From contig CAMAXT010000015.1 in NCBI GenBank assembly GCA_945862295.1, positions 1-41,495 of the forward strand: a stretch of DNA of 41,495 bases, in the 5' to 3' direction. The translations under genes were made by a program, and so were the position numbers. Shown here piece by piece: positions 17,020-26,166 of this stretch (its first letter is position 1; each line of letters opens with the position of its first letter). This stretch comes from Pseudobacteriovorax antillogorgiicola. Lineage in GTDB: Bacteria > Bdellovibrionota_B > Oligoflexia > Oligoflexales > CAIYRB01. The notes beneath the pieces are model-generated. The model had not been told where the DNA came from. It did no database searches and was given only the letters and a program-made list of their open reading frames with translations.

Positions 17020-19406
17020 TAAATACCTTCTCCTGACTTTCTGTGGCCGATGATGCGGATGTACCAATTGTTGAGAAATCCGTTTGGTTTCCCGCCTTTG
17101 CCGTCAACGACTCGCAGCTGCCAATTCCCGCGCGAGTTCTCCCCGTAAAAAGCATTGGTAAGAAAGACCATCTCTCGCATATTTGCGTATTTTGCACCGT
17201 CTTTTACCGATTTTACAATGGAACGAGTTCCGTTTGGGGAGATAATTTCAATTCCTAAATGACTGGTATCTGGATGAGTGATATCGATTTTGATTTGCAG
17301 TGCCTCAATAGAAAGGTTCTGAGCACTGGGAAAATTAGAAAATATTCCGGAGATACTCATTGTTGGTATGCGCTGGCGAAAGCTTTCCGCCAAAATCCAG
17401 TCAGTATCAATAAGTTCTGGGAACATCGGAAACGTTTTTTGTCTGACAATTTCCAAGGCTTTAGCAACATTTAGTGCACCAAAGCCGTAAGCGCTATGAA
17501 ACCGGTATCCAGCGGCATTACTTATCCACGGTAAGTTGCGTTCGAAAACACTGGCGCCAATATTAGTAAGCTCAGAGGCGCGGTCACTTTCGATCGGTTG
17601 CGCACTCTTTGCAAGGATGTATTTGATCTGACGCCAATTTAGGTTCGGGTTTTCTTCCAGTAAAAGAGCCACCGCGCCTGAAACGATGCCAGTTGCAGCT
17701 GGCGTATTGGGAACAGTGGCCGTGTAAGCACAGTCTTTATTCATCTCGTGCCAACCTAGATTGAAGCCGGAACTTCGACCTTTATTAAACATGGCAACGT
17801 CTGGGTCGGTGACGGGAACGAAGTATTTAGGAAGCTTGCTGTAGCCGACCGAGCAAGGTAGCTCAGTATTGAAAATGTTTGGTGCAATGATGCCAGAGTA
17901 GAACCTTGTAGCCGGTAGGTTCTTACTGAACTGGTTGTAATCGGATTGAAACCCAGCCTCGCCACCCGGTGCTGAAATCCAGATGTTTGATCCGATATTC
18001 GAGGCTTCCGACTTCTTACCCATGCTGTTGTATGATCCAACGACTATGTTCCACGCCGTTGTGCTGCGTTGGTCCATGGCAGCATTGCCTTCTAAGGCAC
18101 CAAGCTCGCCAGCGGCTTTGACATAGATGATGCCTTTGCCATTGCGCCCGAGCATAACTTTTGCCTTCTGGGATGAATCATAGGAGTAGTAGTCGAAGGT
18201 TTGTTGAGCTTCTAATACACTGCTGTTTGAAACCGCAGAATGACAGATAACGTCTGGCGTAAACGAAAAGACCCGCAAGAAGTCATTGTCGGAAACTGAT
18301 GCGAATCTTTTGGCCGATATATTGTAAGCGCTAATTTTTGCTGCTGGGGCGATGCCTCTGCCGCCAATCCCATTCCAACCGGTCGCTGCGATAATGCCGG
18401 CGACTGCCGTTCCTTGATCGCCGTGCGTCCCTTCCGTAAGTGGTGGCGTCGTGTCCTTTGGTTCGCAAATCTGACAGCCGACCCCGAGAAAGGGCTCGAG
18501 GTTGAAGTTGCTATTTAGATCGATGTTACCCTTTAAGTCCGGATGGGAGACTTGCATGCCGCTATCAATCATCATAATCCGCACACCCTTGCCAGTAAGG
18601 CCCGAGGCTGCGGGAAGTGAGAGATTAATATCGACTTTCGTAGGGGATGCGAACCAGGATATGCTCTTATTCGCTGCTGGATTCATATACCAAGCAAAAT
18701 CGTAGAAAGGATCACCAACGGTTTTGACTGTAAACTCGGTTTCACCGGCGCAGAACGAGCCGTGGTAGAGAACAATGAACTTTTGCAGGTCGGTGTTTTG
18801 CACAAAAATCGGCGTCCCGCCAATTGATGTCCCATCAGCTTCGACATGCATCCAGCTCGGATGGTTTTTTAGAGAAAGTTTGCAATCTTCAAGAGACGCT
18901 TCGGGTTTAAAGCGCCAGTATTCGCCTTCTCTAGCTACCGGTGGAGTGCCAGAAAAATTCCCAGTCCGTAGATCTTGCGTCGTCGTTACGTTGCTGATCT
19001 TTGGTTCAGCGATGATATTGCCGGCGCTATCTCTAACAGTCATGAAGATGCTGTATCTCTGTCCCGGCAAAAGATCAGCAATCGATACCCGCATGGTCTC
19101 AAAGGCTTTGGCACTAGCTCGGATGCGGTCTTCAGCGTCTTCGATATCAGAATTGGACAGGCCAAATTGCGCATCTTTACGAATGACTAGCGCGTACTCT
19201 GATGTTTCGTTTAAAGCAAAAACAAGGTCGAGGTTATTTGCACCAATGGCATCGATTGTCGGTTCGACGATGAATTTTGGTGGCTCTTTGTCGTCAATTT
19301 TTTGGTTTACCGTCTCAACGTCACCACGTTGGCCGCCGCAGGCAGAGGCTAGCAAGACCATGGTTGTGCTTGCTAAAGATATAATCTTTTGTAGCGTCTT
19401 TGACAT
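17019..19406 (-). CDS. Kexin-like subtilase lipoprotein without catalytic residues (pseudoprotease) plus P domain
   Basis: 795 residues: lipobox ASAC, a long N-terminal region with Fn3-like strands (~40-145), a subtilase S8 fold (~245-640) and a C-terminal P domain (~660-790). The catalytic Asp is kept in MMIDSGM (D281). The His box reads GDQGTAVAG, with Gln331 where HGT is expected. The oxyanion Asn box reads AAGELG (Glu434 instead of Asn). The Ser box reads VPNTPAATGIVSG, with Pro569 instead of the GTS serine. I checked these codons in the DNA. The scaffold around each site is well conserved (SGAVALLLEENPNLNW), so this is a subtilase fold that cannot be a standard serine protease. A binding or structural role at the outer membrane is likely. 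Confidence 0.85.
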   Translation of the reverse strand: MSKTLQKIISLASTTMVLLASACGGQRGDVETVNQKIDDKEPPKFIVEPTIDAIGANNLDLVFALNETSEYALVIRKDAQFGLSNSDIEDAEDRIRASAKAFETMRVSIADLLPGQRYSIFMTVRDSAGNIIAEPKISNVTTTQDLRTGNFSGTPPVAREGEYWRFKPEASLEDCKLSLKNHPSWMHVEADGTSIGGTPIFVQNTDLQKFIVLYHGSFCAGETEFTVKTVGDPFYDFAWYMNPAANKSISWFASPTKVDINLSLPAASGLTGKGVRIMMIDSGMQVSHPDLKGNIDLNSNFNLEPFLGVGCQICEPKDTTPPLTEGTHGDQGTAVAGIIAATGWNGIGGRGIAPAAKISAYNISAKRFASVSDNDFLRVFSFTPDVICHSAVSNSSVLEAQQTFDYYSYDSSQKAKVMLGRNGKGIIYVKAAGELGALEGNAAMDQRSTTAWNIVVGSYNSMGKKSEASNIGSNIWISAPGGEAGFQSDYNQFSKNLPATRFYSGIIAPNIFNTELPCSVGYSKLPKYFVPVTDPDVAMFNKGRSSGFNLGWHEMNKDCAYTATVPNTPAATGIVSGAVALLLEENPNLNWRQIKYILAKSAQPIESDRASELTNIGASVFERNLPWISNAAGYRFHSAYGFGALNVAKALEIVRQKTFPMFPELIDTDWILAESFRQRIPTMSISGIFSNFPSAQNLSIEALQIKIDITHPDTSHLGIEIISPNGTRSIVKSVKDGAKYANMREMVFLTNAFYGENSRGNWQLRVVDGKGGKPNGFLNNWYIRIIGHRKSGEGI

Positions 19407-19421
19407 CGGCGTTACCTAACG

Positions 19422-20360
19422 TTATCTACAGTTACAATTGTCCAGTCGGATGAAGATCTCGGCCACGCCAACCTTGAGGCCACCTACCTCAGCAGAGACG
19501 CCAGATAGTTCCTGTTCAGCTTCGATAAGGTTTGCCTTGGTCACTGCAATTTCACTGGTATTGATTTGTACTTTCCCGGTCAAATCTAGGATACGCTCTT
19601 CGTGGTTGGTCGTGATGTTGCGCAAAACATTGATGTCGTTGTGCATAACAGCAAGGTCATAGCGACGGAGTAGGGTTTCTATGTTGGTGACCCGTTGTCT
19701 GTAACCAACAAATTCTGTCCGAAAACCATCGAGATCGACTTCGACCGTTTTCATTCTGTTTTCAACGCCTGTAATGCGGCCGTCATACTCGGTAAGTAAT
19801 TTATCTACTGATTTAAACTTTTCGGTAACGGTAGTGTTTAAATCTTTGATGTTGCGGTCAATGGTTGCAAGTCGTTCGAGAATGACTTCGAGCGATTTTG
19901 CGTGCGCGGCATCAAGCGCTGCGTGTTCGATGAGCTTGCTATTGATGCTGCCGACCGCGGCGTCAGTAGTGTCGGTTTTTTTCTGCAGCCTTTGAAAGTT
20001 GGTTATGTCCTTACGAGGACCAAGGCCGTAGTTTGGATTTTCCATCGCCGTTTTGTCAGTGAGGGCGTTATACATGTCTTGCCACTCAGGTAGATCCTGG
20101 GGCCGCGTGTCATTGATGTTTTTATAAAGCTTTGCCAGGTATTCGTTGGTCGCACTGACCGACTGCTGAGTTAGATGTGCACCTTGCTCCTGCTCGTCAT
20201 CAACGGCAGACCCTGCGGTCGCTTCCTTTTCAAGGTCGCCGACTCTTTTCTCCAAGTCTTGGCTACTTTGATCCGCCGGCATCTTATTGTTTGGTTCTGT
20301 TGAGCAGCCAAAGCATGCGATGAAAGAACTCGCGATTATAATGTGAAGATTAAGCTTCAT
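19422..20360 (-). CDS. Coiled-coil lipoprotein
   Basis: The ATG at 20360 overlaps the stop of the pentapeptide gene (ATGA) and has a GGAGAGA site, giving 313 residues. Lipobox CFGC. Most of the mature protein is predicted coiled coil with heptads (for example VGDLEKE, then a long region from ~165 onward built of IKDLNTTVTEKF-like heptads). Two Cys lie at the very C-terminus (NCNCR). Such proteins act as stalks or spacers. It stands between the pentapeptide and pseudoprotease genes in one operon. Confidence 0.72.
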   Translation of the reverse strand: MKLNLHIIIASSFIACFGCSTEPNNKMPADQSSQDLEKRVGDLEKEATAGSAVDDEQEQGAHLTQQSVSATNEYLAKLYKNINDTRPQDLPEWQDMYNALTDKTAMENPNYGLGPRKDITNFQRLQKKTDTTDAAVGSINSKLIEHAALDAAHAKSLEVILERLATIDRNIKDLNTTVTEKFKSVDKLLTEYDGRITGVENRMKTVEVDLDGFRTEFVGYRQRVTNIETLLRRYDLAVMHNDINVLRNITTNHEERILDLTGKVQINTSEIAVTKANLIEAEQELSGVSAEVGGLKVGVAEIFIRLDNCNCR

Positions 20361-22333
20361 ATGGTCTCTCTCCAGCTGATGACAGCGCATTTCGTTTCCC
20401 AGTCAAAAGCTTCGTCGTTGATCGCTTCCGCTGGAAGATTTTTTGCTCCCCAGGGCGATGGGCCGCGGTCCACGAAAGCGAAATTAACAGAGCTGATATC
20501 CGCAAAGTTAAAATCAGCACCAACGATGTCAGTGCTGTCTAAGCGAGCGCAACTCATTTTGGCGCGCGACAGGTTAGAATCAGCGAGATCACTATTGATC
20601 AAAACGGTTCGTTCTAGTGTTGATGCCGTAAAATTACTGCCAGAGAGTGTCGCTTCCGTCAGGTTTGCATCAGTGAAGTCCGCCAATATAAAACTAGATC
20701 CTGAAAGATCCGCGCCTACAAGATTTGCCTGGAAGAATCTCGATTGGCGAAAGTCTCCTTTGGGGCCAGTAACACCACTGAGATCAGCGTTGCGAAAGTC
20801 TGAGTCGAATGCTGCGATGCCCGACATGTCGGCTTTGAGAAATTTACTAAGCTTTAAGTCGGTCCGGCGCATCTGAGCACCTTTAAGTACCGCCTTGGAG
20901 AAGTCAGCGTTGAGAAGAATCGCCTCATCAAAACTCGCAGCAATTAAATTAGTGCCAATAAATGTAGCGGCGTTTTCCGCCCGGCCGGGGTTTTTCGGAT
21001 CAAACAAAGTATTGTTTGTTTTATGGAGAAACGCACCCTCCATCGCCGCATCAGTGAAATCAGCACCATAGATCTTTGTATTTCTAAATGAGGCTTTGTA
21101 AAAATCTGTTGCCTTTACCAATGCACCCTGCAAATCAGCATCATCAAAAATCGCCCGACGGGCACTTGCTTGAGTGATTGTGGTATCTGCAAGTCCGCTA
21201 CCAGTAAAGTCAGTATTAGTAAGTACCGCCTTTGACATATCGATACCGTTAAAGTCTGCTTGTGTTGCTATCGCGCTTGTCATGTTCGCTAGGATTAACT
21301 TCGTTGTGCCGAGAAAATCGGTCGATTTTAGCTTAGCTCCAGACAGGTTCGCATTTGAAAGATCGACATTGGTAAAAATAGCAGCTTCCATTTCCGAGCC
21401 AGTCAGGTTGATAAACTGCATATTAGAGTCAAGAAAGTTTGTCGCCTTAAAATTGGCAAAAGACGCATCCGTATTAGCAAATTTTCCGCCTGTGAATTCC
21501 GAACTCTCAAAGTTTGCTCTGGAAAGTTTTGCTTCAGAAAAATCTGTGCCGCTAAATTTGCAGAAAGAAAAATTAGCGCTATCGAGCTGACTGGAAGAGA
21601 AATTGACCTTTTCTAGCGACAAATTTGCAAAAATAGCCTCACGCCCGCGAGCGCGGTTCATCTCGACACTTTTGAGCTGTGCACCGTCAAAATTTGTTTG
21701 TTCGAAGTTCGCGCCGTTGAAATTACTAGTGCTGATTTCGGCACCTGTAAATTTAGCTCCGGTAAGAGTCACGCCTTCAAGGTTACTGTCAGACATCAGT
21801 GCGTTGGTAAAGTCTGCTTTTTCAAATTCAGCTTCTGTTGCCGCGATGTTGGCAAACTTAGCGTCGATAAAGGACGAGCCGTCGGCCTTGAGAAAATTCA
21901 GCGATGTTCGTTCGAAACTAGCTTGATTAACAATCGCTTGTTCCATTATTGCGTAGTCTAGCTTGGCGTCGTTAAACCTTGCGCCCGTAAGCTTAGCTAT
22001 TGATAGGTCAGATTCGTAGAGTTCAGCGCCAGCGAAATTCGCGTTTTCCAAATTGGTACCGATAAATTTAACTTGCCGCAATCTAGCGCCAGAAAAATCG
22101 ACGCCTGAAAGATCGAGTCCAGAAAAGTTGCTACCTGAGTAGTCGAGATTACTAAGGTTTTTTTCTCGTAGATCAAAGCCCTCACTTCCAGGACGCATAT
22201 CGCAGCTCGCGCAGCTTTTTCCAGCGGCAGCTTTTGCGACTTCGGGCTCTTTTACAGTCGTTGAGCGGTCACTACATCCTAAAAGAGGCAAGATAGCTGC
22301 GGCGATTAGATTGGTTAAAGTGGACTGCTTCAT
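20357..22333 (-). CDS. Giant pentapeptide-repeat lipoprotein
   Basis: 658 residues; lipobox LLGC, then a short linker with CASC, then about 110 pentapeptide repeats of the A(D/N)LXX/FXX type running almost to the C-terminus. Pentapeptide repeats form a right-handed square beta-helix. At four repeats per coil, this one would be a stiff rod of some 25-30 coils anchored to the outer membrane. Unlike Qnr/MfpA types it is exported, so gyrase mimicry is unlikely. A long rigid surface fibre fits the neighbouring coiled-coil and VWA genes. AAGGAG site upstream of the ATG. Confidence 0.85.
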   Translation of the reverse strand: MKQSTLTNLIAAAILPLLGCSDRSTTVKEPEVAKAAAGKSCASCDMRPGSEGFDLREKNLSNLDYSGSNFSGLDLSGVDFSGARLRQVKFIGTNLENANFAGAELYESDLSIAKLTGARFNDAKLDYAIMEQAIVNQASFERTSLNFLKADGSSFIDAKFANIAATEAEFEKADFTNALMSDSNLEGVTLTGAKFTGAEISTSNFNGANFEQTNFDGAQLKSVEMNRARGREAIFANLSLEKVNFSSSQLDSANFSFCKFSGTDFSEAKLSRANFESSEFTGGKFANTDASFANFKATNFLDSNMQFINLTGSEMEAAIFTNVDLSNANLSGAKLKSTDFLGTTKLILANMTSAIATQADFNGIDMSKAVLTNTDFTGSGLADTTITQASARRAIFDDADLQGALVKATDFYKASFRNTKIYGADFTDAAMEGAFLHKTNNTLFDPKNPGRAENAATFIGTNLIAASFDEAILLNADFSKAVLKGAQMRRTDLKLSKFLKADMSGIAAFDSDFRNADLSGVTGPKGDFRQSRFFQANLVGADLSGSSFILADFTDANLTEATLSGSNFTASTLERTVLINSDLADSNLSRAKMSCARLDSTDIVGADFNFADISSVNFAFVDRGPSPWGAKNLPAEAINDEAFDWETKCAVISWRETI

Positions 22334-22364
22334 CTCTCGCCGCTCCTTTTAGAGTCATGTCTCG

Positions 22365-23309
22365 TTACAATTTAATGCCGACACCAAGGCCAAGGCTAGA
22401 AAGATAATTAGACTTTGAGCCGATGAGCGATAGTTTTAGGTCATTGTTAGAAAGTGAAAGTGTACCTGTCGTTCCCCATTCGATATTGCGTCCGTTGGCT
22501 ATCAATTGGCCAGCTTCAAGGAGTTGCTCATAATTGACTCTAAGGCCACGGACTTGGAAAAAGTGCCAATCCCGTCCAGCCATCAGACTTGTCGAATTGA
22601 TATCAATAACGTCATTGGAACTGAGCATGCGGTGGCGAATGCCGGTACTTATGACGCCGGTAAGCTTGGTTCTGAGTGTTTTTTTGACGTTGAACGCCAG
22701 GTAATCGTAGACGTCGGAACTAAAATTACTGAGGGCAGCACCCGTGTCGACGTTGACGTCGATGTTTTGCTTTAGCCGGTCTCGGTATTCCATTTGCGTG
22801 ACGAATTTGGTGGTTGTTCGTTCAATGATTTCAGGCGGACCCGCGCTCGCAACCTGGATCCCTGGAGAGATCTCCTCGCCCTTCTTGCGGTTTTCGACCA
22901 CGAAGATGCGAGCCATTTTGCCAAACTTGGGGTTGATGCCGCCGCCAAAGGCATGCACCTGAATATTGGGGTAACGGTTATTGAGAAACGCCTCAATAGC
23001 TCCAGCCCGTCTTGTTGACAAGTAGAGATTGTGGGTACCAGATCCTGTCGACGTCGCTGTCGCGATGACGTGAATATAACTAACATTGTCGAGATTTGCT
23101 GAATTCATACAGGCTGTGACCTGCTGCTCGGAAAATTGGACACTATCGAGTGGAAATTCAACGGCGCAAGACACAACCCGCGCTGCTTCAGCCTTGGTTT
23201 CGACTGTTATCAGCTCAGTTGGATTAGCCGGCATATCGATCGGAGTGACAGCCCTCGCGCTACCACTGATGACAAATATTGTTGAGGCGACAAGAGTTTT
23301 AGCATTCAC
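22365..23309 (-). CDS. Exported OmpA-like domain protein with C-terminal barrel-like region
   Basis: A signal peptide (to SARA) is followed by an OmpA-like peptidoglycan-binding domain (~45-125): VEFPLDSVQFSEQQ, then a LSTRRAGAIEAFL helix and FGGG. The C-terminal ~150 residues alternate polar and nonpolar and end GLGVGIKL, like an outer-membrane barrel. This is the reverse of classical OmpA, where the barrel comes first. It starts with a GTG whose last two bases overlap the stop of the upstream gene (GTGA). It may link peptidoglycan to the outer membrane for the surface assembly encoded downstream. Confidence 0.65.
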   Translation of the reverse strand: MNAKTLVASTIFVISGSARAVTPIDMPANPTELITVETKAEAARVVSCAVEFPLDSVQFSEQQVTACMNSANLDNVSYIHVIATATSTGSGTHNLYLSTRRAGAIEAFLNNRYPNIQVHAFGGGINPKFGKMARIFVVENRKKGEEISPGIQVASAGPPEIIERTTTKFVTQMEYRDRLKQNIDVNVDTGAALSNFSSDVYDYLAFNVKKTLRTKLTGVISTGIRHRMLSSNDVIDINSTSLMAGRDWHFFQVRGLRVNYEQLLEAGQLIANGRNIEWGTTGTLSLSNNDLKLSLIGSKSNYLSSLGLGVGIKL

Positions 23310-24337
23310 TGCAGTGACTCGCGCTTAAAGATTTGAAGTTGGCCGTTCTCAAGTAGAACATAAAGCATCGAACCTACCGATTTGAAGTCTTTGACTTTAG
23401 AACCAGTTGGTACCGTGCGGACTAAATGCAATTGGTTGTTATCAACTCGGTAAACGTAGAATCCGTTGTCTGATCTCAGGCCCAAATAGCTGACAAACAA
23501 TAGCTGCTCGTCTAAAAAAAGGCGTTCGACTGTGTGTTGGGGGCTTTCTTGAGACAACAGCTCTGGCACCGCATTCGCTGCAGTCTTATATAAGTGCAAG
23601 CCTTTCGAAAGTCCGGCGGTGTAGCACACTTCATTAGCGCAGATCATATCACTGATAGGGTGATCCGTTTTCAGTGCGTTTTGGAATACTGGGGTTAAAC
23701 CTTCTTCCCATTGAAACGTTGCAATTTCGCCTCGACCCGCCGCCGTGACTAAAAGACCCGGAATGTGTGCTAGGTGCTTCGCTCCGCGGTTAGAAAAAAC
23801 AGCATCGGTTGGATTTTTACCAACTAACTGTAATCCGTCGCTCTCTTTGTATTGAGTGAGGCCTGCGCCTTCGCTTGCGAAAAACAATGTTGAATCAATC
23901 CAGACGGCATCGTTAACGAAGCCGAACAGTTCTTCTGTCGTTAGCGTTGGGCGAAGTTGGAGTTGATCGAGATAGCGCAGATCAACTTGATTTAGGCCGA
24001 AGTCCTCATCGAACCCAAACACCGTCGTTCCCTTTAAAAGAACACGGTAGACTTTTGGTAGTGCTATCGATCCAATCGGTAGCGGTCGCTCGGCATTGGT
24101 CGTATCAAAAATTTCGATGCCTAGATTACTGGAAGAAATAGCTAACAGATTCCCGTCAGCCGCGAGATTTACACCTAAGCCAGCAAAGGTGATCGTATGC
24201 GCCGACGCGACGTTATGTGTGTCGGTCTTTGTGTCCTCTTTGTCACAACCTGCGGTTACTAGACAAACAGTCAGCGACGTTGCCGCGAGCATGCTCAGCG
24301 ACCGTCGGCTTAAAAATGAGGCGATTGGTTGCAACAT
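23306..24337 (-). CDS. Beta-propeller-like lipoprotein, first gene of the surface operon
   Basis: I chose the ATG at 24337; a GTG at 24358 would add seven residues. Lipobox VTAGC. The mature part has repeats of about 40-45 residues with the pattern strand-GNLLAISSSNLGIEIFDTT, typical of LVIVD/WD-like propellers, ending with QLQIFKRESLQ. Propellers of this kind are usually binding modules. The operon it heads is divergent from the motor operon across 200 bases, which suggests shared control. Confidence 0.65.
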   Translation of the reverse strand: MLQPIASFLSRRSLSMLAATSLTVCLVTAGCDKEDTKTDTHNVASAHTITFAGLGVNLAADGNLLAISSSNLGIEIFDTTNAERPLPIGSIALPKVYRVLLKGTTVFGFDEDFGLNQVDLRYLDQLQLRPTLTTEELFGFVNDAVWIDSTLFFASEGAGLTQYKESDGLQLVGKNPTDAVFSNRGAKHLAHIPGLLVTAAGRGEIATFQWEEGLTPVFQNALKTDHPISDMICANEVCYTAGLSKGLHLYKTAANAVPELLSQESPQHTVERLFLDEQLLFVSYLGLRSDNGFYVYRVDNNQLHLVRTVPTGSKVKDFKSVGSMLYVLLENGQLQIFKRESLQ

Positions 24338-24383
24338 ATTCAAACCTATTAACTTCACTTGTATTTGGCGTTTTCTTTACGGT

Positions 24384-24412
24384 ATCATCACACTAAATCT
24401 TTCTAATGTAAA
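24384..24412 (-). promoter_or_regulatory. Candidate sigma70-type promoter for the surface lipoprotein operon
   Basis: Read on the minus strand: TTTACA, 17 bases, then GATGAT (four of six matches to TATAAT), with the -10 box 46 bases before the ATG at 24337. Spacing is ideal and no better candidate is near. Not proven. Confidence 0.35.
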
Positions 24413-24459
24413 CCAAGATCTAAACACACCGGTCTGCACCAGACCTGGACTTCGAATAT

Positions 24460-24485
24460 AAAAAAACGACCACGATCGTTTTTTT
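24460..24485. promoter_or_regulatory. A-tract/T-tract inverted repeat in the divergent intergenic region
   Basis: AAAAAAACGA (24460-24469) is mirrored by TCGTTTTTTT (24476-24485), with an inner palindrome ACGATCGT. Lying 52 bases before the motor operon start, it could be a terminator-like leader element for the plus strand or simply a stop for a short transcript. The stem is A/T-rich, so the strength is doubtful. Confidence 0.35.
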
Positions 24486-24537
24486 ATGTCGCAGCAGCCA
24501 GACTGATTCAGGATACCCGGAGTTCACTGGGGCGAAG

Positions 24538-25566
24538 ATGAAGACTTGCAAAAATCAGACTCTCTATTCAGTTCTAGTCGCAGGAACATCGCTCAGCTTA
24601 AGCGCATCAGCTTACGCCTACGAACGTTCTGAGGTGTCGAGCAAAGTCCTATACCAAGCTGTCGATCAGCTGACAGAGTACTTGAATAAAGACATGGCAA
24701 AACTTTCTGACGTGACGAAAAAAACGGCGATCATTCACTACACCCAAAGTGAAGAACTGCCGACGTCGATTCAAAATTATTTGATTAAACGTCTCGAACA
24801 CATGGCCAACAACAATCAAAAAACGCCTGTGAAATTTGTTCAGTGCATCGAGTGTTTGTCTTTGCAAGCTGTAGCGGAAGGCGAAGAAATTTTTATCCGC
24901 AAAGGCATCGCCGATGACAATCAATTGCAAGCAACCATGGGTAAGCTTGGCATCAAAAAATACAGCGACATCAATCTCGCCTACACCGGTGACCAACTCG
25001 TTATGCAGATGAATGTTGTCGACGAAAATAAACTCGTTGATTGGACAGGCGAGTACAAAACGCCGTACAAAGCTTACGATGAATCACAGTGGCTCCTCGG
25101 TGTTGGTGCAGAAGTCGGTGCTTTTCAAAGTGGCGGCAATATGCCGGCAGCGCGCGGCGCACGCGCCACTGTTGGGCAGCGTTTAACAGGTGTCGGTGCA
25201 GCTGGACTTAGCGTTTCTTTCTTTGAGAGCATGCCAGGAGTGCCGCAGATTGTTAGCTACGGAAGTTTCTTCAGTCTAAGTCACAACGAAGTGTTTAATC
25301 AGCACTGGAACTTCATGCGTTTGTTTTACAATGCTGAAATCGGCGTGACTGATTTCAACGGCAACCAACTCTTACACCAAACGTTAGGTGTTAAAACTGT
25401 TATGGGTAAACACTACTCGGTTGGCTTAAACGGCAAGATGCACCAGTTCGTTGCTGCGCCGAAAGACGACACGCCGATATCTAACTCCGAAGGTGAGCCG
25501 GTTCTGAAAAATAATGACGTGTTGCCAATGATGGTAAGTCTTTTTTTAGGTGTTGAATTTCTCTAA
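24538..25566 (+). CDS. CsgG/FlgO-like domain plus outer-membrane barrel-like protein, first gene of the motor operon
   Basis: 342 residues with signal peptide (to AYAY). Residues ~30-170 have the strand-helix pattern of the CsgG/LpoB/FlgO group: TAIIHYTQ, a long helix, then LGIKKYSDINLAYTGDQLVMQMNVVD. The C-terminal half (from VGAEVGAF) alternates like a barrel and ends FLGVEFL with a terminal aromatic-type motif. FlgO is an outer-membrane factor of flagellar motors in Vibrio, so this could be the outer-membrane anchor of the motor encoded downstream. The domain assignment is by pattern and weak; export and barrel are better supported. Starts after a GGGG site and is separated by 12 bases from the next gene. 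Confidence 0.55.
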   Translation: MKTCKNQTLYSVLVAGTSLSLSASAYAYERSEVSSKVLYQAVDQLTEYLNKDMAKLSDVTKKTAIIHYTQSEELPTSIQNYLIKRLEHMANNNQKTPVKFVQCIECLSLQAVAEGEEIFIRKGIADDNQLQATMGKLGIKKYSDINLAYTGDQLVMQMNVVDENKLVDWTGEYKTPYKAYDESQWLLGVGAEVGAFQSGGNMPAARGARATVGQRLTGVGAAGLSVSFFESMPGVPQIVSYGSFFSLSHNEVFNQHWNFMRLFYNAEIGVTDFNGNQLLHQTLGVKTVMGKHYSVGLNGKMHQFVAAPKDDTPISNSEGEPVLKNNDVLPMMVSLFLGVEFL

Positions 25567-25578
25567 AGGTGAATAAAG

Positions 25579-26166
25579 ATGCTTAAGAAAACTTCGATCG
25601 TTCCGTTTGTCCTGGCAAGTCTTTTGCCGTCTTTGAGCTTTGCTGAAGATGGTCCAAAAAAAGTGGGCGAAGTTTATCTAAATCAAGGCAATCTTGTTTT
25701 AGAAGAGGACGGAAAAATCACAAAATTTATTACGCCTAGTGCGTTGTCAGAGCACGGTCGCTTTCAGGTGCGTATTAAGCGGCCGAAAGCTGCCGTAGTG
25801 CCGGACGCAGTGCCAGAGTCGACAGTGGAGCCAGCAACGCTTTCTCAGCGTATTGAAGCACGCCGTATCATGAATGATGCGAACGCTGCCTTCTTCAAAG
25901 GTGATGTCACTAAAGCTTGGGACTTAGTTGTCCAGGCAGAAAAACTCGACCCAACGTTTTATCTCATTAAGACCATGAAGGGCTCGCTCCTTTACAAAAT
26001 TGGTAGTACCGATCTCGCGCTAGAAGTTTGGAATGAATCTCTCACGCAGAATCCGGACCAACCTGAGATCAGGCAGCTCATGAGCACCTTACTAAATCAA
26101 GCGAAAGCACCAGCCGGTATCGCTACCGGTCTGCCCACTGCACCAAAAAAGGTATCTCGCCAATGA
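25579..26166 (+). CDS. Exported TPR-like protein of the motor operon
   Basis: 195 residues, signal peptide to SFAE. A short beta-like region, a Pro/Val-rich linker (~70-90), then two TPR-like helix pairs: ANAAFFKGDVTKAWDLVVQA and GSLLYKIGSTDLALEVWNES. TPRs bind other proteins; in the periplasm this could connect the rotor's outer part to the outer-membrane protein encoded just upstream. The stop overlaps the next start by four bases (ATGA), so it is made together with the rotor protein. Confidence 0.65.
   Translation: MLKKTSIVPFVLASLLPSLSFAEDGPKKVGEVYLNQGNLVLEEDGKITKFITPSALSEHGRFQVRIKRPKAAVVPDAVPESTVEPATLSQRIEARRIMNDANAAFFKGDVTKAWDLVVQAEKLDPTFYLIKTMKGSLLYKIGSTDLALEVWNESLTQNPDQPEIRQLMSTLLNQAKAPAGIATGLPTAPKKVSRQ

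Noticed and set aside
20343-22185. Long plus-strand frames opposite the pentapeptide gene
   Set aside because: They result from the biased codons of the repeats on the other strand; the lipobox, ribosome site and operon overlaps support the minus-strand gene.
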